From: Bacteroidota bacterium
GTDB taxonomy: Bacteria > Bacteroidota > Bacteroidia > Flavobacteriales > Crocinitomicaceae
Direction: 5' to 3'
DNA length: 10,047 nt
Assembly: GCA_005798205.1 (NCBI GenBank)
Contig: SYKJ01000121.1
Location: 1 to 10,047, forward strand
Shown in pieces: positions 1 to 6,111 of the stretch. Position 1 is the first letter of the stretch; each line of letters starts with the position of its first letter. The notes under the pieces were generated by a model. The model ran no database searches and was not told where the DNA came from. It saw nothing but the letters and a program-made list of their open reading frames with translations. The position numbers were made by a program, and so were the translations under genes.

Positions 1-1132
1 CAATTTTATCACAAAAAATGGTGTCTCTTGATTTGGAGTCGCAAATAGCCTTGCCAACACTGAAAACCTCTATTTTAGAAAATGCATTGTCAATTTCTTT
101 TAAGGAAGGAGTGCCAGGTTTATTTGAATAAAAAGAACTTATCGTGCCTTCTTTATCATAAACCATTTCACCATTTGTTTCATCAAAGATTGCTTTTTTT
201 TCTATAAAATAAATCTTACCATTGACTTGGGATATTTCAGGTTTAAATTTCTCAATTTTACCTTTTTCATTTTCGTACTCTATTTGCATTAATTCTGTAA
301 TCTGAAGACCTTTTGGTATAGGATTTTCTAACTTCCCTTCTCTTCCCATATTTCCATAAACTAAAAGTGCTGCACAGATTATTCCCATAACTTTCTGAGA
401 ATCTGCACCACCATGTCCCAAAGAAAATGCAGCTGATGATAGTAATTGCAATCTTTTGTGCATGTGAGACTCTTTTATTGCCGACGGTTTTTTTGTGCCA
501 TGCATTAACTCAAACCAGATATAGACGATAATGAAAACAGCAAGCATACCAACTACAATGTAAAGCATTATAGGCTTCATATCGACGTATTCTATCATGT
601 ACTGCATAAAACCAATTGTGATAAAAGAGAGTAGGAGGATGAATGCCATTTTTTTCCAAAAAGAACGCGTTATTGTTACGAGGCAGATCAAAAAAGCGAT
701 AAAACCACCAATCAAGGGTGCTAAAAAGATAAATAAAACTACTTTTAAAATTTCACCAGAGGCAATTACATCCCAACCGGCATGAGCAACGGCAGCACCG
801 GCGAATCCTCCAATAAGTGTATGAGAAGATGAGGACGGAATACCGAGCTTCCATGTAAGTAGATTCCAGAATGTTGCAGCAATTAAACCAGACAAAATTA
901 CCCACAGGTCAATTGCATTATTGTCTACTGTTTTAGCCACTGTATTCCCAACACTCATGTCAAAGACCCAAAATGCCAAAACATTAAAAAAGGCTGCCCA
1001 AATTACTGCTTGTAAAGGTGTAAGAACTTTTGTTGAAACTACTGTGGCAATAGAATTTGCTGCATCGTGAAATCCATTAACTAAATCAAAGATAAGCGCA
1101 ACAACAATTACTATAATTAAGAGCGTAAACAT
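1..1132 (-). CDS. PiT-family inorganic phosphate transporter, C-terminus missing at window edge
   Basis: This gene encodes an inner-membrane, low-affinity phosphate symporter of the PiT (Pho4) family. Translating the minus strand from the ATG at 1132 gives 377 uninterrupted codons up to the left edge, so the C-terminal part is missing. The first family repeat is clear: GFHDAANSIAT at residues 20-30 and GIPSSSSHTLIGG at 97-109, each beside hydrophobic membrane segments. Further membrane segments lie near residues 128-152, 162-177 and 188-209. The second repeat begins near residue 237 with GHGGADSQKVMGII, where the usual HGxND reads HGGAD: Ala243 replaces the expected Asn. After residue 262 the chain becomes hydrophilic for at least 115 residues, a large soluble insert before the remaining membrane helices would follow. 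It starts 21 bases after the DUF47 gene, so the two are probably co-transcribed. No strong Shine-Dalgarno sequence is visible. Family assignment is secure; transported ion and affinity are inferred. Confidence 0.93.
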   Translation of the reverse strand, partial: MFTLLIIVIVVALIFDLVNGFHDAANSIATVVSTKVLTPLQAVIWAAFFNVLAFWVFDMSVGNTVAKTVDNNAIDLWVILSGLIAATFWNLLTWKLGIPSSSSHTLIGGFAGAAVAHAGWDVIASGEILKVVLFIFLAPLIGGFIAFLICLVTITRSFWKKMAFILLLSFITIGFMQYMIEYVDMKPIMLYIVVGMLAVFIIVYIWFELMHGTKKPSAIKESHMHKRLQLLSSAAFSLGHGGADSQKVMGIICAALLVYGNMGREGKLENPIPKGLQITELMQIEYENEKGKIEKFKPEISQVNGKIYFIEKKAIFDETNGEMVYDKEGTISSFYSNKPGTPSLKEIDNAFSKIEVFSVGKAICDSKSRDTIFCDKI

Positions 1133-1153
1133 GTAGATATGATTTAGATGTAA

Positions 1154-1798
1154 TTAAGCGTATTTAACAACAATCGATTCAATAACATTTCCTGCATCTT
1201 CACATTTATCAGTTGCAACCTCCATAACTTGATAAATTTCTCGGCGTTTTATTAATTCTTTTGCATCTACATCAGATTCAAATAGGCGCTCGATACTCAT
1301 ATCAAAAATATCATCGGCATTATTTTCGATACTATTAATTTTTATGACACACTCTATAATTTTCTGCGTATTTTTTAAGTTTCTTAATTCCGAAACTGCT
1401 TCTTTTACAGCTTTCACACCTGAGTTGATTGCCTCTGCCATTTTTTGAATGCCTTGGTCTGAAATAGGGTCGACTTTATAAAAATTAATTTTTTTTCCTG
1501 CAGCATAAATACAATCTGCTATATCATCAAGAGCAGATGCAAGACTGTGAATATCTTCACGATCAAAAGGAGTAATGAAATTTTTTCCGAGCTCTATGAA
1601 AATTTGATGAGTTATATCGTCATTTTGATGCTCAATTTCTTCCATTTCTTTAATCAAAAGACCGCGTTTATTAAAGTCTGGTTCATGAACAACTTGCAAC
1701 AAGTTTTTTGAAATTTTTTCAAGATTATCACTTGCTTTTTCAAAAAGAGAATAAAAGATTCTGTCTTTCGGTAAAAAATAACTTAAGATTCCAGCCAT
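1154..1798 (-). CDS. DUF47 / PhoU-like protein, probable PiT partner
   Basis: This is a 214-residue, mostly helical cytoplasmic protein of the DUF47 (PhoU-related, TIGR00153-type) family. Such proteins are usually encoded beside PiT transporters and are thought to modulate phosphate uptake; no enzymatic reaction is established. The two-fold repeat of acidic helices expected of PhoU-like folds is visible: IEHQNDDI near residues 55-62 and FDREDIHSLASALDDIADC at 78-96, then IENNADDIFD at 157-166 and MEVATDKCEDAGN at 192-204. The spaced Asp/Glu residues resemble PhoU metal-binding motifs. Length is typical of the family. It lies immediately upstream of the PiT gene on the same strand with a 21-base gap, so a two-gene operon is likely. 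The ATG at 1798 precedes the family's usual N-terminal segment (SYFLPKDRIFYSLFE), which supports this start. Direct repeats resembling a Pho box lie upstream. Confidence 0.92.
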   Translation of the reverse strand: MAGILSYFLPKDRIFYSLFEKASDNLEKISKNLLQVVHEPDFNKRGLLIKEMEEIEHQNDDITHQIFIELGKNFITPFDREDIHSLASALDDIADCIYAAGKKINFYKVDPISDQGIQKMAEAINSGVKAVKEAVSELRNLKNTQKIIECVIKINSIENNADDIFDMSIERLFESDVDAKELIKRREIYQVMEVATDKCEDAGNVIESIVVKYA

Positions 1799-1815
1799 AA
1801 TTTTATTTTTTAGTG

Positions 1816-1823
1816 TAAAGGTA
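1816..1823 (-). promoter_or_regulatory. Candidate -7 element for the DUF47-PiT operon
   Basis: On the minus strand this reads TACCTTTA, seven of eight positions of the Bacteroidota -7 consensus TAnnTTTG. It would give a leader of roughly 10 bases before the ATG at 1798. No TTG -33 element sits at the usual spacing, as could be expected if an activator is needed. An exact alternative, TAATTTTG on the minus strand at 1915-1908, would instead place the Pho-box-like repeats downstream of the start of transcription. Sequence alone does not decide between them. Confidence 0.35.
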
Positions 1824-1861
1824 GAGTCAATTGCAAGGATTAGATTTAAAAAATTGATTTC

Positions 1862-1890
1862 TTAACGTAAACATAACATTGGTAAAACAG
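1862..1890 (-). promoter_or_regulatory. Pho-box-like direct repeats upstream of DUF47-PiT
   Basis: Read on the minus strand, three 7-base units recur every 11 bases: CTGTTTT (1890-1884), ATGTTAT (1879-1873) and ACGTTAA (1868-1862), separated by 4-base spacers. Direct repeats of 7 bases with 4-base spacers are the known architecture of PhoB binding sites (CTGTCAT-N4-CTGTCAT in enterobacteria). The units are degenerate relative to one another. The match in spacing and the position before phosphate transport genes support a PhoB-like operator; this is inference. Confidence 0.5.
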
Positions 1891-1964
1891 AAAGTCTTAT
1901 CAAATCTCAAAATTAGATTTTTTATATGGGTTTAAAGGGATCAAAGTTCTGATTTTAAATTCTT

Positions 1965-1982
1965 ATGTTACCAAAATGTTAC
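1965..1982 (+). promoter_or_regulatory. Pho-box-like perfect direct repeat upstream of the porin
   Basis: The 7-base unit ATGTTAC occurs at 1965-1971 and again at 1976-1982, exactly 11 bases apart, with a 4-base spacer (CAAA). It is followed by TAAA, so the full repeat is 11 bases with a single mismatch. It is the same architecture as a PhoB box and uses a unit close to those on the opposite strand at 1862-1890. It ends 58 bases upstream of the porin -7 element. More degenerate units ending in TTAA recur every 11 bases at 1996, 2007 and 2018, closer to the promoter, but in such AT-rich DNA these could be chance. Confidence 0.55.
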
Positions 1983-2040
1983 TAAAATTATTCTTAAGTT
2001 AAATTCATATTAAAAAATTATTAACTCTACATTAAATAAT

Positions 2041-2048
2041 TAGTTTTG
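2041..2048 (+). promoter_or_regulatory. Porin promoter -7 element
   Basis: TAGTTTTG is an exact match to the Bacteroidota -7 consensus TAnnTTTG. Transcription would begin near 2053-2056, about 10 bases before the porin ATG at 2066. At the distance where the -33 TTG should lie the sequence is TTATTAA, so the -33 element is poor. This fits a promoter that depends on an activator such as PhoB bound upstream. Confidence 0.55.
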
Positions 2049-2065
2049 ACCACAAATTATGGTTC

Positions 2066-3283
2066 ATGAAAAAAATAAATCTACTAACAATTGTTTTAAC
2101 AATCATTTTGTTAAACGCTAATCTAGTATTGGGACAGGTGGCAAATGACACGACAAAAAAAAATAGTACAATCTCTAAAAAGTGGTTTGAATCCATTAAC
2201 ATTCGAGGCTATACTCAAATTCGTTACAATGGTCTCCTTCAAACAAATGAAGACCTAGAATGTGAGCAATGTGATAAAAGTTGGGGTGGCGAAAATGGAT
2301 TTTTTATGCGTCGAATGAGGGTTATTTTTTATGGTCAAATTAATCCTAAAGTTTATTTTTACTTACAACCCGATTTTGCAAGCGCTCCGCTTACAACTTC
2401 GCTACATTTTGCTCAAATTAGGGATATGTATTTTGATGTGGGTATCGATAAAGAAAATGAATTCCGTTTTAGAATAGGACAAAGTAAAGTTCCTTATGGA
2501 TTTGAAAATATGCAATCATCTCAAAATCGTTTGCCATTAGATCGTGCTGATGCCATGAATTCTGCTGTTAGTAATGAACGCGATTTAGGTGTCTTTTTCT
2601 ATTGGGCGCCGACAAAAATCCGCAAACGCTATTCTTCTTTGGTAAATGACGGATTAAAAGGTTCTGGTGATTATGGTGTATTTGGTCTTGGAGTGTATAA
2701 TGGTCAAACCGCAAATAAACCTGAACTAAATGTCAACCGTCACGTTGTTGCACGTTTGACATATCCATTTGAAGTAAAAAATCAAATATTTGAACCTGGT
2801 ATCCAAGCTTATAAAGGACAATATACCTTAGCTAGTTTATCTTCTGGTGTCAAAACAAATATTACTAAAACTTATGCTGACGAGCGAATAGGTGCGACGT
2901 TTGTGCTTTACCCGAAGCCATTTGGAATTTTGGCAGAATACAATGTAGGAAATGGTCCCGAATTTGATAAATTGGCTGATTCCATTACAACACAACGTTT
3001 ACACGGAGGTTTTATAACGGCTTCGTATCTAATACAATTTAGAGAACAAACCCTTATTCCATTTGTTCGTTATCAAAAATACGATGGCGGAAAAAAACAC
3101 GAATTGGATGCAAGAAGTTATGAAGTAGAAGAACTTGAAATTGGCACTGAATGGCAATTAAATAAAAACTTTGAGTTAGTTGTGATGTATACGATGTCTT
3201 CTCGCCGATTTGAAGACTTTGGAAAGCAGGATAATTATCAACGCGGTAACTTGTTGCGCATTCAGGCTCAAGTCAATTTCTAA
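2066..3283 (+). CDS. Phosphate-selective porin family outer-membrane protein (OprO/OprP-like)
   Basis: This 405-residue protein looks like an outer-membrane beta-barrel of the phosphate-selective porin O/P family. A signal peptide covers residues 1-23 (MKK, a hydrophobic core of Leu/Ile/Val, then VLG before Gln24). The mature N-terminus has IRGYTQIRYNG at 46-56, then the CxxC-containing segment ECEQCDKSWGGENGFFMRRMR at 65-85, which I recall as conserved in Bacteroidota members. Alternating strands typical of a barrel follow, such as VYFYLQPDFA and FRIGQSKVPYGFE. The chain ends RIQAQVNF, with a terminal Phe as in outer-membrane assembly signals. Divergent to DUF47-PiT and sharing a regulatory region with it, it probably admits phosphate or polyphosphate to the periplasm. 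Family members can have other anion preferences, so the substrate is inferred from context. No in-frame alternative start precedes the signal peptide. Confidence 0.9.
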   Translation: MKKINLLTIVLTIILLNANLVLGQVANDTTKKNSTISKKWFESINIRGYTQIRYNGLLQTNEDLECEQCDKSWGGENGFFMRRMRVIFYGQINPKVYFYLQPDFASAPLTTSLHFAQIRDMYFDVGIDKENEFRFRIGQSKVPYGFENMQSSQNRLPLDRADAMNSAVSNERDLGVFFYWAPTKIRKRYSSLVNDGLKGSGDYGVFGLGVYNGQTANKPELNVNRHVVARLTYPFEVKNQIFEPGIQAYKGQYTLASLSSGVKTNITKTYADERIGATFVLYPKPFGILAEYNVGNGPEFDKLADSITTQRLHGGFITASYLIQFREQTLIPFVRYQKYDGGKKHELDARSYEVEELEIGTEWQLNKNFELVVMYTMSSRRFEDFGKQDNYQRGNLLRIQAQVNF

Positions 3284-3289
3284 GTAAAC

Positions 3290-3340
3290 ATAAAAGGTTA
3301 GCAGTCTCCCCTTTTTTATTTCTTGGTTACTCCCTTTTAT
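3290..3340 (+). terminator. Possible terminator after the porin gene
   Basis: AAAAGG at 3292-3297 can pair with CCTTTT at 3310-3315, which is followed at once by TTATTT. Alternatively ATAAAAGG at 3290-3297 can pair with CCTTTTAT at 3333-3340. The stem is short and the loop is 12 bases or more, so this is a weak candidate, but it lies just after the porin stop codon and ahead of a separate promoter. Confidence 0.3.
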
Positions 3341-3350
3341 TTAGCTTTAG

Positions 3351-3368
3351 TAAATTTGCTTAAATTTG
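3351..3368 (+). promoter_or_regulatory. Tandem -7 elements before the DUF493 gene
   Basis: TAAATTTG occurs at 3351-3358 and again at 3361-3368, both exact matches to TAnnTTTG and 10 bases apart. The first would start transcription a few bases before the GTG at 3373; the second would start it almost at that codon, giving an almost leaderless message. A TTG at 3323-3325 is about 25 bases upstream of the first copy, slightly far for a -33 element. Confidence 0.4.
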
Positions 3369-3372
3369 TAAA

Positions 3373-3636
3373 GTGAGCGTGTTTGAGAACTTGAAATTTC
3401 AGTTAGATCAGTTAGAATGGCCAAATATTTATTTATATAAGTTTATTCTCCCAAATGAAAATGAAAAAATAGCGCTTGTTACTTCTCTATTTGATGAAAA
3501 TGCAGAAATTGGCTTGTTGCCATCGAGAAATGGTAATTTCATCAGTATAAGCGTCAAAGAAGTTGCTCTAAATGCACAATCAATCATTGAAAAATACGAA
3601 AAAATAGCAAAAGTTAAAGGAATAATTACACTCTAA
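3373..3636 (+). CDS. DUF493 family protein
   Basis: This small cytoplasmic protein of 87 residues matches the DUF493 (YbeD-like) family in length and layout. An N-terminal helix (FENLKFQLDQLEWP) is followed by YLYKFILPNENEKIALVTSLFDENAEI at about 20-46, the family's ferredoxin-like strand-helix unit, then a strand with SRNGNFISISVKEVALNAQSIIEKYEKIAKVKGIITL, where KNGKYxSVS and a final GVIxL are usual in Bacteroidota members. The family is thought to have an ACT-like regulatory fold, with function unknown. The start is a GTG at 3373; a second in-frame GTG at 3379 is possible, and there is no ATG start. The next gene begins 3 bases after its stop, so they probably form one transcript. Family assignment comes from sequence memory, without a search. 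Confidence 0.8.
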   Translation: MSVFENLKFQLDQLEWPNIYLYKFILPNENEKIALVTSLFDENAEIGLLPSRNGNFISISVKEVALNAQSIIEKYEKIAKVKGIITL

Positions 3637-3639
3637 AAA

Positions 3640-4011
3640 ATGGAAAAAATTACCGCTATCTTATTCGTATCCTTGTTATTTCTAGTAGGAATAATTCTTT
3701 ATCGTATACTGCTTCGAAAACTTAGCAAAGGTCGGATATTGAAAGAAAATTTTTGTATTTTATATAATTTAGATAACAATCCAGTTAGTGGAGAGGTTTC
3801 TTTTTATTTCACCTGTCCTCGTAAAATGGAAGTTGAATTTTCTATTTGGGAGGGAGATAAAAAAGTAGAAGAGCTAAAAAATGAGGAATTTTCTGAGGGC
3901 GGACATATCATTCATTATGATTCAAAAAGTTTAAAAAATGGAGACTATATTTTTGGTTTAGTAACGGAAAATCAAAAAACTGTAAAGCGTTTTCAAATTC
4001 AAAACGATTAA
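3640..4011 (+). CDS. Unrecognised membrane-anchored protein with an Ig-like, T9SS sorting-domain-like region
   Basis: I do not recognise this 123-residue protein as a named family. Residues 4-25 form one hydrophobic membrane segment, followed by a basic patch (RKLSKGR, 26-32). By the positive-inside rule this would place the C-terminal part in the cytoplasm, though a poorly cleaved export signal cannot be excluded. Residues 40-121 read as a small beta-sandwich. The order of motifs resembles FlgD-type Ig-like domains and type IX secretion C-terminal sorting domains: NNPVSGEVSFYF (46-57), a hydrophobic strand with FSIWEGDKKVEEL (67-79), GGHIIHYDSKSLKNGDYIF (87-105), then KTVKRFQI (113-120). Unlike true sorting domains, it has no cargo ahead of it. 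It starts 3 bases after the DUF493 stop and ends at a weak hairpin, so it is probably the last gene of that unit. The coding call is good; function is unknown. Confidence 0.75.
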   Translation: MEKITAILFVSLLFLVGIILYRILLRKLSKGRILKENFCILYNLDNNPVSGEVSFYFTCPRKMEVEFSIWEGDKKVEELKNEEFSEGGHIIHYDSKSLKNGDYIFGLVTENQKTVKRFQIQND

Positions 4012-4033
4012 ATTTTTTATTGCTGAAAATTTA
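4009..4033 (+). terminator. Possible terminator overlapping the stop codon at 4009-4011
   Basis: TAAATTTT (4009-4016) and AAAATTTA (4026-4033) are perfect inverted repeats around a 9-base loop, followed by a T-rich stretch (GTTTTTAT). The stem is entirely A-T and begins on the stop codon, so stability is doubtful. The rest of the 164-base gap to the next gene holds no other feature I can support apart from the -7 element at 4161. Confidence 0.3.
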
Positions 4034-4160
4034 GTTAGTTTTTATAATTGCTTATTTTCAAAAAGTATTACAAACAAAAATAATAGCTTATCTCCTTACA
4101 TTTAATCTAAAAAATACATTTTGAATATATCGGCTTAAAGTATTATCCTTATTAAATGTT

Positions 4161-4168
4161 TATTTTTG
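4161..4168 (+). promoter_or_regulatory. Candidate -7 element for the IPExxxVDY-pyk operon
   Basis: TATTTTTG is an exact TAnnTTTG match. Its end is only 7 bases before the ATG at 4176, so transcription would start close to the start codon and leave almost no leader. No TTG is seen at the usual -33 distance. The preceding 164-base gap without genes supports a promoter here. Confidence 0.45.
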
Positions 4169-4175
4169 AATAAAA

Positions 4176-4604
4176 ATGTTGAAGCAAAAAGTTCATAAGC
4201 TTACTTTAGATGAGGACACAGAATTTTCGGTAATAGGCTTATCCACAGCTTTTAGCGATTACAAATTGGCTTACGAATTAAATTCAACTCTAGATCTCAA
4301 AATAGTTCTTCACAAGGAAAAACTAGAAATTATTGACCCCAAGTCAAAGGAGCAGGTTTCATATCGTGTATATCATTTTTTTGATGAAGAAAATTTGACA
4401 AAATATTACTTGGTAAAAAACAATCAGAATTTAAAATTTCTTTTTCCTGAAAAACCCAAAATGGATTTTTTCTTACTTGTTCGCGATAATTTTGTTTTTG
4501 AAATGGATGATTTAATTCATCGATTAAGACAAATTAATGGCATAGTTGCAATATTTAAGTTGGAAAATTCCGAATTTTATGCCGCAGAATATTTAACATT
4601 TTAA
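4176..4604 (+). CDS. IPExxxVDY family protein
   Basis: This 142-residue, probably cytoplasmic protein belongs to a Bacteroidota-specific family of unknown function named for an IPExxxVDY motif. Here the motif is FPEKPKMDF at residues 90-98, a conservative variant (Ile to Phe, Val to Met, Tyr to Phe). The N-terminal part, FSVIGLSTAFSDYKLAYELN at 17-36, matches the family pattern of an acidic start followed by a DYKLAYxLN helix. No signal peptide or membrane segment is visible. In many Flavobacteriia the family member sits between rnc and pyk. Here the pyk linkage is kept (5-base gap), but the upstream neighbours are different genes. Co-transcription with pyk is likely. The family assignment rests on motif and context, both remembered rather than searched. 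Confidence 0.78.
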   Translation: MLKQKVHKLTLDEDTEFSVIGLSTAFSDYKLAYELNSTLDLKIVLHKEKLEIIDPKSKEQVSYRVYHFFDEENLTKYYLVKNNQNLKFLFPEKPKMDFFLLVRDNFVFEMDDLIHRLRQINGIVAIFKLENSEFYAAEYLTF

Positions 4605-4609
4605 AGAGA

Positions 4610-6028
4610 ATGAAAAAAACAAAAATAGTTGCAACCATTGGCCCATCAACGTCTTCTAAGGAGGTTTTGCGTGAGATGATTCTATCTGGATTAAATATCT
4701 GTCGACTAAATTTTTCCCACGGAACCTACGATGACCACTTAAGTGCAGTGAAAATAATTCGAGAACTCAATGAGGAATTACACATGAATGTTTCTATTCT
4801 TGCAGATCTTCAAGGGCCAAAAATACGAACCAATGAGATAGAGAATAACAGCGTCTTATTAGAAGTTGGTAAAGAAATTAAAATTTTAGTAGAAAAAGTT
4901 GTGGGAAATGCTCAACGGTTTTCAATAAATTACGCTAAACTTCCGCAAGAGGTCAATCCTGGTGAAAAAATTTTATTAGATGATGGAAAAATAATGCTGG
5001 AAGTTGTTTCATCTGATGGAAAAACTGAAATTATATGTAAAATTATTCAAGGTGGAATTCTTTCTTCTAAAAAAGGCGTTAATTTTCCTAATACAAGCAT
5101 CTCATTACCCTCATTAACAGAAAAAGACGAAAAAGATTTACAATTTGCCTTGGACAATGGGGCAGATTGGATTGCTCTTTCCTTTGTTCGTTCTGCTAAC
5201 GATATTATTGCGTTAAAGCAACTGATTTCTGCACGTAAACACCATGCTAAAGTAATTGCCAAAATCGAAAAACCTGAGGCATTGCAAAACATCGATGAAA
5301 TAATTACTGAAAGTGATGCTTTGATGGTTGCCAGAGGAGATTTAGGTGTTGAGATACCGTATCAAAATGTTCCTCTTATCCAAAAAATGCTAATCTCAAA
5401 ATGCAATCTTTCTGCTAAACCGGTTATCGTTGCTACGCAAATGATGGAATCTATGATGACAAGCATGTCGCCTTCAAGAGCTGAGGTAAACGATGTTGCA
5501 AACGCTGTGCTTGATGGCACAGATGCTGTAATGTTATCGGGCGAAACTTCAATTGGTAAATATCCGATTGAGGTCATCAAAACTATGAGCAATATCATCA
5601 AGGAAATGGAAACCCACAGCGGCATCTACCACAAAGAAGAATTGCCAAAGGAAAATCAAAGTCGTTTTATCTCTGATTCAATTTGTTTTAATGCCTGTCG
5701 ATTGGCCCAAAGGGTAAAAGCTTCTGCAATTATTACAATGTCATTTTCTGGCTACACGGCCTATAAAATTTCTTCTCAAAGGCCAAATACTGAGATTTTT
5801 GTTTTCACAAGTAATAAAAAAATTCTAACGCAATTGAGTTTAGTTTGGGGAGTTCGTGCTTTTTATTACAACAAAAAAATTAGTACTGACCATACAATTG
5901 CAGATATTAAACAGACGATGAAAGATAAATCTTTTTTGAAATTAGGGGATTTAGTTATTAATATCGCTTCAATGCCTATTGAGGATCTTGGAAGTTCAAA
6001 TATGCTAAAATTGAGCTACATTGACTAA
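4610..6028 (+). CDS. pyk: Pyruvate kinase
   Basis: This enzyme transfers phosphate from phosphoenolpyruvate to ADP, giving pyruvate and ATP at the last step of glycolysis in the cytoplasm. Its 472 residues are a normal bacterial length. Visible active-site elements are CRLNFSHG with Arg32, Asn34 and Ser36; ADLQGPKIRT at 65-74; AKIEKPEAL with catalytic Lys218 and Glu220; ARGDLGVEIP with the metal ligand Asp244; ATQMMESM with Thr276; then SPSRAEVNDVANAVLDGTDA. The B domain lies roughly between residues 72 and 168. A C-terminal regulatory domain begins near residue 350 (DSICFNACRLAQ). Leu67 and Lys71 occupy positions that are Thr113 and Glu117 in the rabbit muscle enzyme; Lys at the latter marks potassium-independent pyruvate kinases. 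An AAGAGA stretch directly before the ATG could assist initiation. It follows the IPExxxVDY gene by 5 bases. Confidence 0.97.
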   Translation: MKKTKIVATIGPSTSSKEVLREMILSGLNICRLNFSHGTYDDHLSAVKIIRELNEELHMNVSILADLQGPKIRTNEIENNSVLLEVGKEIKILVEKVVGNAQRFSINYAKLPQEVNPGEKILLDDGKIMLEVVSSDGKTEIICKIIQGGILSSKKGVNFPNTSISLPSLTEKDEKDLQFALDNGADWIALSFVRSANDIIALKQLISARKHHAKVIAKIEKPEALQNIDEIITESDALMVARGDLGVEIPYQNVPLIQKMLISKCNLSAKPVIVATQMMESMMTSMSPSRAEVNDVANAVLDGTDAVMLSGETSIGKYPIEVIKTMSNIIKEMETHSGIYHKEELPKENQSRFISDSICFNACRLAQRVKASAIITMSFSGYTAYKISSQRPNTEIFVFTSNKKILTQLSLVWGVRAFYYNKKISTDHTIADIKQTMKDKSFLKLGDLVINIASMPIEDLGSSNMLKLSYID

Positions 6029-6060
6029 AAATCGCTGAGTTTCTTATTTTTTCCATTTTT

Positions 6061-6094
6061 TTTTGTCACGATCTATTATTTTTTGCTATCTTAA
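6061..6094 (+). promoter_or_regulatory. Weak candidate promoter for recJ
   Basis: TTTTG at 6061-6065 followed after 21 bases by TATCTTAA at 6087-6094 could be a -33/-7 pair, with a leader of around 10 bases to the ATG at 6112. The -7 match is imperfect (TAnnTT only). The 83-base gap after pyk also has long T runs (about 6045-6064) that might help terminate pyk transcription, but I see no convincing hairpin. Read-through from pyk is equally possible. Confidence 0.25.
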
Positions 6095-6111
6095 TGTAAA
6101 AAGAAAGATAA

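Noticed and set aside
597..785. Plus-strand open frame of 62 codons
   Set aside because: It lies antisense inside the PiT gene, which has intact family motifs; its protein is lysine-rich and unlike any family.
1908..1915. Exact minus-strand -7 element TAATTTTG before DUF47
   Set aside because: It has no -33 partner at proper spacing and would put the Pho-box-like repeats downstream of the transcription start; kept only as an alternative.
1996..2024. Further 11-base-period units (AAGTTAA, ATATTAA, TTATTAA) near the porin promoter
   Set aside because: They are too degenerate and AT-rich to separate from chance, and are out of phase with the strong repeat at 1965-1982.
5047..5625. Two minus-strand open frames (5047-5292 and 5362-5625)
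   Set aside because: Both are antisense shadows within pyruvate kinase, whose catalytic motifs cover the same bases.
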